This document shows, one piece after another, positions 45,394 through 54,043 of a stretch of DNA of 64,000 nucleotides; the stretch's first letter is position 1, and each line of letters starts with the position of its first letter. Position numbers and translations under genes: made by a program. This DNA is from CAVUAA01 sp963739345 (GTDB taxonomy: Bacteria; Chlamydiota; Chlamydiia; Chlamydiales; JAFEGQ01): assembly GCA_963739345.1 (NCBI GenBank), contig CAVUAA010000001.1, forward strand, positions 930,001-994,000. Reading direction: 5' to 3'. A model generated the notes under the pieces. That model worked only from the letters and a program-made list of their open reading frames with translations, was not told where the DNA came from and did not search any database.

Positions 45394-45885
45394 AGACTCG
45401 CCAATGCCTCATCGTAGTTGGGCTCCTCGCTGATCTCCGGCACCTGCTCGGAGTAAATCACCTGGTTGTTCTCATCTAGCACGACCACAGCTCGTGAGCA
45501 GAGTCCCCTCATCGCCCCCGACACAATCTCCACTCCCCACTCCCGTCCAAAATCAGACCGGAACGCAGAGAGCGTCTCCACATTTTCCAACCCCTCCGCG
45601 CCGCACATTCTTCCTTGAGCAAACGGCAAATCCTTAGAGATGTGGAGCACAACCACATCATCTCGAGCGCCCGCCTTTGCATGAAACACCTTCACTGAGA
45701 GCGAGCAGGTCTTCGTGTCCAAGCTGGGAAAAATATTGAGCAGCTTCTTCTTCCCCTCATACTCCTCCAGTCCGACATCTTTCAGATTTTGCCTTGCTAG
45801 CACAAACCCCGGGGCCACACTACCAACTGCTCGGCAGCTCCCCTACCGTCTCGACCGGCTTCCCCTTAAACATCACTGTACTCAT
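45390..45885 (-). pseudogene. tpx: Thiol peroxidase (Tpx) with an early frameshift
   Basis: ATG at 45885, after GGGAGGTCTG, reads MSTVMFKGKPVETVGELP and then hits a stop; the other frame resumes as VGSVAPGFVLARQNLKDVGLEEYEGKK with the peroxidatic Cys in PSLDTKTCSLSV and the resolving Cys in GRMCGAEGLENV. One extra base near 45829 explains the break. Intact it would be a 165-residue Tpx-type peroxiredoxin that reduces lipid hydroperoxides. A shorter product from an internal start would lack the first strands. Confidence 0.85.
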
Positions 45886-46197
45886 CAGACCTCCCATCTA
45901 AAAACGAACTCGAGAAGACCACTCCTCGGTCACAGGTTGTGATCATCTTCACATATCGCAGCCTCAAATTACTATCTTAAGCTTTGCCGCCTAGAAGAAG
46001 AGCGTTCAGGCGGACAAACAGCCAGCCGAACGCACATACTCGGGGCGCGCCCCGAGCAAAGTTAGGGCGTCTGGCAGTTTGTGTTCCCGACGGTTCAGGT
46101 TTCGATTGGAGATGTGACGGCAAGGTAGGATACCTTGTCTAGCTTCGCCGATTGAAAGATGGGCCGGCAGGGGCAAAGACCGCCCACGATCTATCTT
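45886..46197. other. Intergenic region between tpx and tRNA-Leu
   Basis: About 310 bp without a gene. It holds the promoter side of the leftward efflux operon, an AT-rich stretch near 45950-45990, the 18-bp palindrome at 46039-46056, and a GC-rich stretch up to the tRNA. No other coding or RNA signal was seen. Confidence 0.5.
46039..46056. repeat. 18-bp GC-rich palindrome related to the tRNA-Leu 3' end
   Basis: CTCGGGGCGCGCCCCGAG is a perfect palindrome. Its right half with flank (complement CTTTGCTCGGGGCG) matches the sequence spanning the tRNA-Leu 3' end at 46195-46208 in inverted orientation. It could be a terminator stem for the tRNA, though no T-run follows, or a scar of an element that used the tRNA end. 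Confidence 0.5.
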
Positions 46198-46281
<84 letters not shown>

Positions 46282-46337
46282 TTAGACCCGGATACCGCCC
46301 TAGTCGAAGGTTAGGCCGGCAATCTGAGTCTGAGGGA

Positions 46338-47165
46338 TTACTCCTCAGTTGAATTCGGTTCCCCTTCTTCTTTTTCTTGTCCGGCTAGGCGGCGAAGGAA
46401 ACGGCCGGCGGAGAAAACGCCAAGTCCTTTAGCTGCTTCATCGGTTTGTGCTTCGGCTCCGGGAGGGACGAGGGCGGGTTCTTCGATTTTACTTGAGAGG
46501 GGCTCGGCTGCGTCGCTTTTTTCGATCGGCCCTGCTGCTTCGGCCTCGGTCATGAGCTTTTTGTAGTGGCCGATGCTATCACTGATAAGTGTAGTTGGGG
46601 GTGGAAGAAGGGTGGAAGGGACCGGCCGTCCCTCTGGCTTGGCCGCAGGAGCGGGTGTCTCTGCCTGTTGCTCACCTTGTGAGTCTGAAGGAGCGCTTGC
46701 CTCATCTGTCGGTGCACCCTCGTCGTCCCGCTTGCGACGCCGCTGACGGCGACGCTTGGGCTTGGGCTCGTCGTTGGTGGGCTCTTCCTTCTTGTCCTCT
46801 TCCTTTCTGGACTCTTCCTTTCTGGGCTCTTCCTTGCGGGCCTCTTGCCTTCTGGGCTCGCGCACATCTCGCTTATCGTCTCTCTTTCTCCGTTCAGGGC
46901 GGGAGGACTTTTCGCCGGAGACGGCGTGCTTGAGGACGACACGCGTCTCGCGCACCTCCATTACCTCATAATCTGAAACGGGCAGAATGAAACTCTTAGG
47001 CCGCTCTAGGGAGCGGAAAAAGAGGGCAGAGCCGAAACGGACAATTTCAATAGCATCAACTAGATATTCTTCTTGAGCCGCACTCTTGCTGTTGCGGATC
47101 ACCAACTTGCAGCCCTCGCGAGGAGAGACCACAGTTTCTACGATAGGTTCTCGTGTAAAATTCAC
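46338..47165 (-). CDS. Conserved chlamydial hypothetical protein (CT504-position), charged linker
   Basis: A 275-residue protein starting with GTG at 47165. Residues 1-80 form a compact domain (EPIVETVVSPREGCKLVIRN, EYLVDAIEIVRFGSALFFRS, FILPVSDYEVMEVRETRVVLKHAV). Residues 85-150 are extremely charged (KRDDKRDVREPRRQEARKEE), and the rest is Pro/Ala/Glu-rich and disordered. It lies downstream of gapA, as does CT504 in C. trachomatis. A nucleic-acid-binding role is possible from the Arg/Lys clusters. Function is unknown. Confidence 0.75.
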   Translation of the reverse strand: MNFTREPIVETVVSPREGCKLVIRNSKSAAQEEYLVDAIEIVRFGSALFFRSLERPKSFILPVSDYEVMEVRETRVVLKHAVSGEKSSRPERRKRDDKRDVREPRRQEARKEEPRKEESRKEEDKKEEPTNDEPKPKRRRQRRRKRDDEGAPTDEASAPSDSQGEQQAETPAPAAKPEGRPVPSTLLPPPTTLISDSIGHYKKLMTEAEAAGPIEKSDAAEPLSSKIEEPALVPPGAEAQTDEAAKGLGVFSAGRFLRRLAGQEKEEGEPNSTEE

Positions 47166-47175
47166 GGATTTGACT

Positions 47176-47284
47176 CACTAGATATTTGAAGTTTGCGCCC
47201 AATTGTCGCCCTCCGACGTTTGCACTTAAGTACTTAGCAGCCGACAGGAAGGGCTTGATGACCTGCCGGGCCTCCAAATATCTA
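47176..47284. repeat. Inverted repeat region between gapA and the CT504-like gene
   Basis: CTAGATATTTG near 47178 and CAAATATCTAG near 47273 are perfect 11-bp complements about 85 bp apart. The interior holds smaller complementary stretches (GCCCTCC with GGAGGGC). Downstream of gapA and upstream of the GTG of the next gene, it could be a structured leader, a terminator or a decayed MITE. A short open frame also runs through it, but does not look like a gene. Confidence 0.35.
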
Positions 47285-47331
47285 GGAGGGCTTACGTGAG
47301 AGTATAGAACCCAATCGGATTGATGGGAAGG

Positions 47332-48339
47332 TTAGGTTTTTGATTTCACGTACAGGAGCAGGCGGACAAGGCTGGAGGCGTAGCCCATCTCGTTATCGTA
47401 CCAGGAGATGATCTTGAAAAAACGGTTATTAAGAGCAATTCCGGCGCCCCGATCGAAGGTGGAGGCGAAGGTGCTCCCAATGAAATCGGAGGAGACAACC
47501 TCCTCGTCGCAATATTGCAAAGTCCCCTTCATCGGGCCATCAGCGGCAGCCCTCATCGCCTCGCAGATCTTATCGTAGGTGGTCGACTTAGCGAGCCGGA
47601 CGGTGAGATCGACAGCCGAGACGTCTGCCACGGGGACTCGGAAGGCCATGCCGGTCAGCTTCCCTGCGACTTCGGGAATGCAGAGGGCAACTGCTTTGGC
47701 TGCCCCGGTCGAGGCTGGGATGATATTCTGCATGCCGCTCCGGCCGGCCCGAAGGTCTTTCTTCGAGGGGCCGTCGACCGTCGGCTGATTAGCGGTAACT
47801 GCGTGGATGGTGGTCATCAACCCCTCTTCGATGCCAAAGCTATCGAGGAGAACCTTGGTAATTGGCGCTAAGCAGTTGGTTGTGCACGACGCATTGGAAA
47901 TAATCTTGTGTGAGGGATCAAATTTCTCATGGTTGACTCCCACAACAAATGTGGGGACGTCCCCCTTTGCCGGTGCAGAGAGAATCACCCGTTTTGCACC
48001 CGCTGCGAGATGAAGCTGTGCCTTCTCTTTGTCAGTGAACAGGCCTGTAGACTCGATCACTACATCTACCTTCAGCTCATCCCAAGGAAGCTGAGCCGGA
48101 TCACGCTCACCGAGCACCCGGGTCTTCTTCTTATCAACCAGCAGCGTCTGCTCGTCCGCTAGCTCCACCTTGCCGCCAAACCGGCCATGCGTCGAGTCGT
48201 ACTTCAACAGATAGGCGAGGCTTTTTGCCGGCACGAGATCGTTAATGGCGACAACTTCGACCCCTTTCGTCTCGTGAAGAATTCGGTAGACGAGACGGCC
48301 GATCCGCCCAAACCCATTGATAGCAACGCGCAAAGTCAT
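47332..48339 (-). CDS. gapA: Glyceraldehyde-3-phosphate dehydrogenase
   Basis: A 335-residue GAPDH from ATG 48339 (GGGAGC upstream); an extra in-frame ATG at 48357 is less likely. NAD-binding motif RVAINGFGRIGRLVYRIL, catalytic Cys in ISNASCTTNCLAP, and the C-terminal SWYDNEMGYASSLVRLL are present. It catalyses the oxidation step of glycolysis. Position between rplQ and the CT504-like gene agrees with chlamydial order (CT505). Confidence 0.97.
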   Translation of the reverse strand: MTLRVAINGFGRIGRLVYRILHETKGVEVVAINDLVPAKSLAYLLKYDSTHGRFGGKVELADEQTLLVDKKKTRVLGERDPAQLPWDELKVDVVIESTGLFTDKEKAQLHLAAGAKRVILSAPAKGDVPTFVVGVNHEKFDPSHKIISNASCTTNCLAPITKVLLDSFGIEEGLMTTIHAVTANQPTVDGPSKKDLRAGRSGMQNIIPASTGAAKAVALCIPEVAGKLTGMAFRVPVADVSAVDLTVRLAKSTTYDKICEAMRAAADGPMKGTLQYCDEEVVSSDFIGSTFASTFDRGAGIALNNRFFKIISWYDNEMGYASSLVRLLLYVKSKT

Positions 48340-48374
48340 GGTGTAGCTCCCTTTCAACTGACTATAGCGAAACC

Positions 48375-48503
48375 TTATTCTAATTCCAAGCGACGCATGA
48401 GATCGCGGCGTGAAGAGTGCTCTGCCGCCAGGGCATCGACCTCAATAGCCGACGAACCGGCATCGCGAGCAGCCGCATAGAACGAGTCGGCCCAGCGGGT
48501 CAC
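48375..48503 (-). CDS. Small hypothetical protein, coupled to the preceding ORF
   Basis: A 42-residue frame MTRWADSFYAAARDAGSSAI... ending RRDLMRRLELE, starting with GTG at 48503 that overlaps the stop of the previous ORF (GTGA). The composition looks protein-like and it fills the gap before gapA. It may instead be the end of the preceding gene after a frameshift. Not recognised. Confidence 0.4.
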   Translation of the reverse strand: MTRWADSFYAAARDAGSSAIEVDALAAEHSSRRDLMRRLELE

Positions 48504-48814
48504 CTTGACGGCTCACCCACTTCTGGTGTGACTGCGAGAGCGCCGACCTTGGCAAGATAGTCGGTAATGGCTGAGCGAAGCTCTTTGTCCCCAAACTTAA
48601 AACTCAGCCGTTGGAAGTAGAGGAAAATGGCTCGGAGGTGAGCGGCGAGGTGGGAGCGCTGCTCTGATGAGAGGAAGGTCCCTTGTAGCTGCTCCAGGTG
48701 GGAGCCAATCTCTATTAGATACTCCCCTGCCCTCACCTCTGGCGGCACATCTTTTTGCAGCGATGCCATCGTATCTAACACCGAATCAGGCTTTGGCTCC
48801 CCCCGATGTTCCAC
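48500..48814 (-). CDS. Hypothetical protein between rplQ and gapA
   Basis: A 104-residue frame from GTG 48814 (or ATG 48769, MASLQKDVPP). Residues are helical and charged (AGEYLIEIGSHLEQLQGTFLSSEQRSHLAAHLRAIFLYFQRLSFKFGDKELRSAITDYLAKVG). It lies 35 bases after rplQ in the same direction. In C. trachomatis rplQ and gapA are adjacent, so this is an extra gene. Together with the 42-residue frame that follows it may form one unit. Function unknown. Confidence 0.6.
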   Translation of the reverse strand: MEHRGEPKPDSVLDTMASLQKDVPPEVRAGEYLIEIGSHLEQLQGTFLSSEQRSHLAAHLRAIFLYFQRLSFKFGDKELRSAITDYLAKVGALAVTPEVGEPSR

Positions 48815-48849
48815 TGAAATTCGTGTTCATCGTGGGGAGCCATGCGCCT

Positions 48850-49278
48850 CTATTCCGAGAGGTATTCGATGATGCAGAGAGGGGCGTTGTCACCCACCCG
48901 GTTTTGGGTACGGACAATGCGGGTATATCCCCCTTGGCGCTCCGAAAAGCGGGGACCAAGGTCGCTGAAAAGCTTTTCCACCACCAGACGGTCGGTATTG
49001 TAGCTCGAGAGGTCACCAGTACGAGCCGCTCTCGCCTGCTTGGGCGTGAGCGGGTTGCGGCGGACCATCATTACGGCCGTTGCACGACGTCGGCTGGCGA
49101 GATCGTTTTTCTTGGCCAGTGTGATCATCTTGTCGGCATGCCGACGGAGCTCCTTAGCCTTAGCAACTGTCGTTTGAATTCGTCCATTTTCGATCAGCGT
49201 TTTGAGCATGTTAGCCATCAGGCAACGGCGGTGAGACGCGTTCCGACCAAGTTTGGCGGTGTGTTTACAATGTCGCAT
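48850..49278 (-). CDS. rplQ: 50S ribosomal protein L17
   Basis: A 142-residue L17 with the diagnostic start MRHCKHTAKLGRNASHRRCL and ANMLKTLIENGRIQTTVAKAKELRRHADKMITLAKK. It binds 23S rRNA near the exit tunnel. The gene follows rpoA by 6 bp, the usual bacterial order at the end of the alpha operon. Confidence 0.97.
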   Translation of the reverse strand: MRHCKHTAKLGRNASHRRCLMANMLKTLIENGRIQTTVAKAKELRRHADKMITLAKKNDLASRRRATAVMMVRRNPLTPKQARAARTGDLSSYNTDRLVVEKLFSDLGPRFSERQGGYTRIVRTQNRVGDNAPLCIIEYLSE

Positions 49279-49284
49279 TTTTCC

Positions 49285-50406
49285 CTACTCCCCGTTTCCG
49301 CTGCCGACTTCCCCTTCAATAGCCTGCTCGGCCAGGAAGACTGCGATCAATTCTTTAAGATTCTCTCGCGTGATGCCATAGCTGTCGCGCAGTAGATCCG
49401 CCTGGTCAAAGCCGAGACCAAGCTCTTCGAGCTTGTCGCGGATTTCGCTAAGCGACTTCTTACCAAAGTTGCGAAACTGCAGCATCTCGTTTTCCTTCAT
49501 AACAGCCAGCTCACCAATAAACTCGATCCCCGCCCCGTTGAGGCAATTGGTCGAACGAACTGACAACTCGATCTCGTCAATCTTCTGCGAGAGTCTACCG
49601 AGAATGTCGTCACGGTCGGTGTCGGCGACTGCCTCTTCCTTCTGAAAAGCGATTTCATGCTTTTCCACCTTTTGGAAGGGGGCAAGATGGGAGGTGCCGA
49701 TCTGAGCTGCAAATGAAAGCGCCTCGTGCGGAGTAATCCGCCCATCGGTGGTCACCTCCATGATGAGTGCATCAAAGTCAGTGTCCCGTCCAACCCGCGT
49801 GTTGGTCACAGTGTAGTGAACCAGGCGCACTGGTGAATAGAGGGCGTCGACCATAATCTCATCGGTCAACCGCTCTTCAAACCCTTGCCGTTCTGTTGGC
49901 ACGTAGCCACGGCCAAAGGCGACGCGAAGTTCAACGACCCGCTTCGTCGGCTTTGTTACCGTGAAGAGATGAAGCTCAGGGTTAACCACCTCGAACTCAC
50001 CCACCGGAATGATGTCACCCAAAGTGATGACCACCTGACCATCCTTCTTCAAGTCGGCCTCAGTCACCTCGATCGTTGAGGAGAGCACCTTCTGCCCACG
50101 TGGGGAGGTTCCTTCACCTTCAACAGCAAGCTTACGGAGCAGCGCTCCCTTAACATTAAGGACGATGTTAGTCATGTCCTCGATGACCCCTTCAACCGCC
50201 ATGTATTCGTGGGATACACCCTCGATTCGGAGCCCGACAATCGCCGGCGCTTCGAGCGAAGAGAGCATCATTCTACGAAGGGAGTTACCGATGGTGTGGC
50301 CAAAACCCCTCTCAAACGGTCCGGCACGAAAACGGGCAAAGGTAGACGTCTGCTCTTCGGTTTCGATCGTCTTGGGCATTTCAAATTCGCCGTACAATAC
50401 TGGCAT
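49285..50406 (-). CDS. rpoA: DNA-directed RNA polymerase subunit alpha
   Basis: A 373-residue alpha subunit. The N-terminal assembly domain (FERGFGHTIGNSLRRMMLSSLEAPAIVGLRIEGVSHEYMAVEGVIED) and the C-terminal domain with the helix-hairpin-helix (NCLNGAGIEFIGELAVMKENEMLQFRNFGKKSLSEI) are both intact. It nucleates RNA polymerase assembly and contacts UP elements. It follows rpsK; no rpsD gene lies between, as in chlamydiae. Confidence 0.98.
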   Translation of the reverse strand: MPVLYGEFEMPKTIETEEQTSTFARFRAGPFERGFGHTIGNSLRRMMLSSLEAPAIVGLRIEGVSHEYMAVEGVIEDMTNIVLNVKGALLRKLAVEGEGTSPRGQKVLSSTIEVTEADLKKDGQVVITLGDIIPVGEFEVVNPELHLFTVTKPTKRVVELRVAFGRGYVPTERQGFEERLTDEIMVDALYSPVRLVHYTVTNTRVGRDTDFDALIMEVTTDGRITPHEALSFAAQIGTSHLAPFQKVEKHEIAFQKEEAVADTDRDDILGRLSQKIDEIELSVRSTNCLNGAGIEFIGELAVMKENEMLQFRNFGKKSLSEIRDKLEELGLGFDQADLLRDSYGITRENLKELIAVFLAEQAIEGEVGSGNGE

Positions 50407-50442
50407 TTTAAGTGACTCCTGTCTCGTAATTCCTAATTCTAA

Positions 50443-50844
50443 CTAGCAGCGGCGACGCTTCCGTGAGCGGCAGCCATTATGGGCAATCGGTGTCTTGTCG
50501 CGGATCATGGTGACGGCGAGGCCAGCGGACTGCAGTCCACGAACAGCCGACTCGCGGCCGGCTCCTGGTCCACGGAGGTTCACTTCCACCTCACGCATCC
50601 CCATTCCCATCGCCCTCTTTCCTGCGTCCTGTGCAGCCACGGTAGCGGCGTATCCCGAAGACTTGCGGCTGCCAGAGAATCCTGACTTTCCAGCAGTCGA
50701 CCAGGCGAGTACCTTCCCTGAAGGGTCGGTGATGGTGACAATCGTGTTGTTAAAGGTCGCCCGTACGTGCGCCACCCCCGAAGGGACATTACGCTGTTGC
50801 TTCTTACGGCCGCGGGTGGGTGCTGATTTCTGTTGCTTTGCCAA
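50443..50844 (-). CDS. rpsK: 30S ribosomal protein S11
   Basis: A 133-residue S11 with GVAHVRATFNNTIVTITD, the SGFSGSRKSSGYAA and the C-terminal NGCRSRKRRRC. It lies on the platform of the small subunit near the mRNA exit. Fourteen bases separate it from rpsM. Confidence 0.97.
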   Translation of the reverse strand: MAKQQKSAPTRGRKKQQRNVPSGVAHVRATFNNTIVTITDPSGKVLAWSTAGKSGFSGSRKSSGYAATVAAQDAGKRAMGMGMREVEVNLRGPGAGRESAVRGLQSAGLAVTMIRDKTPIAHNGCRSRKRRRC

Positions 50845-50857
50845 GACTCGCTACTCC

Positions 50858-51226
50858 TTACTTCTTCTTGCCGGCTACGGTTTTTTTCTTTCCCTTCCGG
50901 GTGCGCGCATTCTTCTGTGTGCGCTGCCCTCTAACGGGAAGGCCAGAACGGTGGCGCTGGCCGCGGTAGCAGTTAATGCTCATCAGTCGCTTAATCGCGT
51001 TTTGCCGCTGCCGGCGAAGGTCACCCTCTACTACATACTCCTCTTGGAGCAGAGCGTTGAGCCGAGCGATCTGATCTGGCGTCAGCTTTTCCGCATGACT
51101 ATCCGGATCAAATGCCAACTTTTTACACACCTCACCCGAAACCGTACTACCAACTCCCTGCACATATGTGAGGGCGATGATCAGTCGCTTCTTTCCGGGG
51201 ATATCGACACCAACAACGCGGGGCAT
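50858..51226 (-). CDS. rpsM: 30S ribosomal protein S13
   Basis: A 122-residue S13 with VVGVDIPGKKRLIIALTYVQGVG and the C-terminal RHRSGLPVRGQRTQKNARTRKG tail that contacts tRNA. It lies after secY without an rpmJ gene between them, unlike many bacteria. Confidence 0.97.
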   Translation of the reverse strand: MPRVVGVDIPGKKRLIIALTYVQGVGSTVSGEVCKKLAFDPDSHAEKLTPDQIARLNALLQEEYVVEGDLRRQRQNAIKRLMSINCYRGQRHRSGLPVRGQRTQKNARTRKGKKKTVAGKKK

Positions 51227-51315
51227 TCTAAATTCTCCTCATTCAATGACCTGACCCTAAGGCCGGACAAGTTTAACTCACTGGCGGATAAGACGCAACA
51301 TGCTAACATCAGAAA

Positions 51316-52689
51316 TCATCTGGCACGTGCCGGACGGCCCCGTTTCATGAAGCCGTCATACCGTTTCATCACCAGATGAGACTCAATTTGTTTCATGGTA
51401 TCCAGCACAACCCCCACCAAAATCAGGAGGGGCGTTCCGCCGAAGAAATAACTTACTGCCGGACTCACCTCAAGTAGCCGTCCGATGAGCATGGGAAGGA
51501 TTGCAATCGCCGCTAAAAAAACCGCACCAATTAGTGTGATCCGGTTCATCGTGGCCTCAAGATAATCCTGCGTTGGCTTCCCCTGCCGTACCCCTGGAAT
51601 AAAGCCCCCATTGCGCTTCATATCCGATGCAATCTGCTCAGGATGAAACTGGGTCGCTGTCCAAAAGTAGTTAAAAAATAAAATCAAGATCACATAGACA
51701 CTCGTATATACCCAGCTCCCGGGCGCCAATTTGGAGGCGACAATCCCGATCCAAGACCCACCACCCACGAACTGACCGATTGTCGCTGGGAACATCAGGA
51801 ACGCCGATGCGAAGATTACAGGCATCACGCCTGCGTAGTTGATTTTCAGAGGAATGTGGGAGCTGCCCCCCTGCACCTCTTTCCGGCCCACTACTCGTCG
51901 CGCATACTGCAAGGGGATCCGCCGTTGTCCCTGAATTACCAAGATAGTGCCCACGGCAATAATGACAAAGACAGCACAGAGTACCAACACAGAGGTGAAG
52001 CTCATCTGGCCCGGCTCCTGCGAGTCGAGATTAAGCTGGGTGAGCACGGTTCCAATTGCTCCTGGTACGGAGCTCAAAATACTAACCGTTATCAGCAGGC
52101 TGATCCCATTACCAATTCCCCGCTCGGTAATCTGCTCCCCGAGCCACATCAGGAACAGCACCCCGGTTGTCATAGTAGAAATCACCACCACAAAGAAAAG
52201 CCACGGCGTGCCAAAGAGGGTGAATTGCAACATCTCAGGCATGACGATTCCCGGATGGGAAAGATTCATTTGAAGCGCATACTTGGCTAAAAGAGCCGAT
52301 TGGACGAACGCGAGGCCCAACGTCAGCATACGGGTTAACTTGGTCATCTTCCGCTTGCCGGCAGTTGGATTCTCCTGCATCTCCCGCTGCATGCTGGGCA
52401 TCAATGCGGTGAACAGCTGCATCATAATCGATGCAGTGATGTAGGGCATCACACCCAGCGCTACAATGGTCATTTGCGAGAAAGCACTACCCGAAAAAAT
52501 ATCAATCAATTGAAAAAGGTTTTGACCACCACCCGACATCTGTCGGAAGAAAGCGGCCGCCGCGTCACCGTTTATTCCCGGCACCGGGACAAAAACGGCA
52601 ATCCGGTAGACCACCAATACCATTAGGGTAAAGACGATTTTAGCGCGAAGCTCCGGGATCCTTGAAATGCGTGCCAGGCCAGCGAACAT
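51316..52689 (-). CDS. secY: Protein translocase subunit SecY
   Basis: A 457-residue channel protein from ATG 52689; a longer open frame to 52791 would overlap rplO and is rejected. Ten membrane segments are visible, with RIAVFVPVPGINGDA, the plug region following it, GTWL-equivalent EQITERGIGNGISLLI, and the C-terminal cytoplasmic loop FWTATQFHPEQIASDMKRNGGFIPGVRQGKPT. It forms the Sec pore in the inner membrane. Position after rplO is standard. Confidence 0.97.
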   Translation of the reverse strand: MFAGLARISRIPELRAKIVFTLMVLVVYRIAVFVPVPGINGDAAAAFFRQMSGGGQNLFQLIDIFSGSAFSQMTIVALGVMPYITASIMMQLFTALMPSMQREMQENPTAGKRKMTKLTRMLTLGLAFVQSALLAKYALQMNLSHPGIVMPEMLQFTLFGTPWLFFVVVISTMTTGVLFLMWLGEQITERGIGNGISLLITVSILSSVPGAIGTVLTQLNLDSQEPGQMSFTSVLVLCAVFVIIAVGTILVIQGQRRIPLQYARRVVGRKEVQGGSSHIPLKINYAGVMPVIFASAFLMFPATIGQFVGGGSWIGIVASKLAPGSWVYTSVYVILILFFNYFWTATQFHPEQIASDMKRNGGFIPGVRQGKPTQDYLEATMNRITLIGAVFLAAIAILPMLIGRLLEVSPAVSYFFGGTPLLILVGVVLDTMKQIESHLVMKRYDGFMKRGRPARAR

Positions 52690-52699
52690 GAATAAAACC

Positions 52700-53170
52700 T
52701 TACGAAGGGCGTTTTGCTTCAGCAACCACGAGGCGAATCCCTGCCTCTTCAATCTGCGTACGCGCAGAAGCCGAAACGGCATCCACCTCAAACGCAGTAA
52801 TCTTCTTGCTCAGCTTTCCCTTGCCGAGGATCTTGATCCCGTGACTATTCTGGTCGATGAAGCCTTTCTTCTCGAGCATCTCACGATTGACCGTCTCGCC
52901 ATCGGCGAAATACTTATCGATATCACATAGGTTGACGGCATCCAGACGCTTCAGCCAGCGGCCACGCGAAAATCCCCGTTGCGGCAGCCGTTGGAACAGT
53001 CTGAGGCCACCACCGATATAGGTGTGGCGACGCTTATATCCGGAGCGAGCTCCTGCTCCCTTGATGCCCCGTCCACATGTCTTTCCAACACCCGTGGCCG
53101 TTCCCCGTCCTACACGTCGGCGGCGCTTAAATGGTTTTGAAGAATTGGACAGTTTACTTAGATCAGTCAT
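52700..53170 (-). CDS. rplO: 50S ribosomal protein L15
   Basis: A 156-residue L15 with RRRVGRGTATGVGKTCGRGIKGAGARSG and the GGLRLFQRLPQRGF motif. It starts inside the rpsE stop (ATGA), with no rpmD between, consistent with loss of L30 in chlamydiae. Confidence 0.96.
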   Translation of the reverse strand: MTDLSKLSNSSKPFKRRRRVGRGTATGVGKTCGRGIKGAGARSGYKRRHTYIGGGLRLFQRLPQRGFSRGRWLKRLDAVNLCDIDKYFADGETVNREMLEKKGFIDQNSHGIKILGKGKLSKKITAFEVDAVSASARTQIEEAGIRLVVAEAKRPS

Positions 53171-53667
53171 ACTACACCTCTCATCTGCAGTGCAGCTTCG
53201 CGGTTGCGCAGTTCACGCAATGCCTTAAACGTTGCACGCACCATGTTGATTGGGTTGTTGGCACCAAGATTCTTGGCGACCACGTCCTTTACACCTGCCA
53301 TCTCTAGCACAGAGCGGACCAACGAGCCGGCAACGACGCCGGTCCCTTCCGGAGCTGGCCTTAGTAGAACGCGCGCCCCGTCCCACTGCACCTCAATGGC
53401 GTGGGGAATGGTAGTCTTTTCCATCTCAAATTTGATTAGGCTGCCGCGAGCATTCTGCCCCCCTTTCCGGATAGCATCGCCTAACTCATTAGCCTTGGCA
53501 AAGCCAAACCCGACGTGACCGTCACGGTCACCAACTAGGATAAGGGCTGAGAAGCTAAAGCGACGTCCCCCCTTTACCACCTTCGAGCAGCGGTTAACAA
53601 AGAGGACTTTTTCCTCCAGCTCGCCTGAAATCTCTGATTCATTGACGTGGTGCTTATCTCTTGACAT
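53167..53667 (-). CDS. rpsE: 30S ribosomal protein S5
   Basis: A 166-residue S5 with the N-terminal double-stranded RNA-binding region (EEKVLFVNRCSKVVKGGRRFSFSALILVGD) and the VGFGFAKANELGDAIRKG motif. It works in decoding accuracy with S4 and S12. Coupled to rplO. Confidence 0.97.
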   Translation of the reverse strand: MSRDKHHVNESEISGELEEKVLFVNRCSKVVKGGRRFSFSALILVGDRDGHVGFGFAKANELGDAIRKGGQNARGSLIKFEMEKTTIPHAIEVQWDGARVLLRPAPEGTGVVAGSLVRSVLEMAGVKDVVAKNLGANNPINMVRATFKALRELRNREAALQMRGVV

Positions 53668-53678
53668 CCCTTACCTCG

Positions 53679-54035
53679 TTAAAACCGCATTCCGCCAGAG
53701 CGGGCGCCGTCGGCGAGCTCTGCGAGCAGTCCATGATACTTATTTGGCCCACGGTCAAAAACCACGGTCTCCACATTCTTTTCCTTCGCCATCGCAGCGA
53801 TCCGCTCGCCAAGTTTACGGGCGGTCTCTTTGTTCTTCTTCGCACCGGCCATCTCCTTAGAGTTGGTGGCGATCCCCGCTAGGGTAATCCCTTTCTCATC
53901 ATCGATGAGCTGTGCTTGAAGATGCTTGTTGCTCTTTACCACGCAGAGGCGGGGCTTAGCTGCGGTACCGCGCAATGTCCGTCGGACACGAATCGCGCGC
54001 TTCTTCCGGCCAATGGCTTTGCTCTTTTTTGTCAT
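53679..54035 (-). CDS. rplR: 50S ribosomal protein L18
   Basis: A 118-residue L18 (RKKRAIRVRRTLRGTAAKPRLCVVKSNKHLQAQLIDD and the terminal FDRGPNKYHGLLAELADGARSGGMRF). It binds 5S rRNA in the central protuberance. Standard position between rplF and rpsE. Confidence 0.97.
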   Translation of the reverse strand: MTKKSKAIGRKKRAIRVRRTLRGTAAKPRLCVVKSNKHLQAQLIDDEKGITLAGIATNSKEMAGAKKNKETARKLGERIAAMAKEKNVETVVFDRGPNKYHGLLAELADGARSGGMRF

Positions 54036-54043
54036 ATCAATTC

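Noticed and set aside
47056..47277. Minus-strand frame MEARQVIKPFLSAAKYLSAN... between gapA and the CT504-like gene
   Set aside because: Partly protein-like, but it runs through the inverted repeat and then out of frame into the real gene; no ribosome-binding site.
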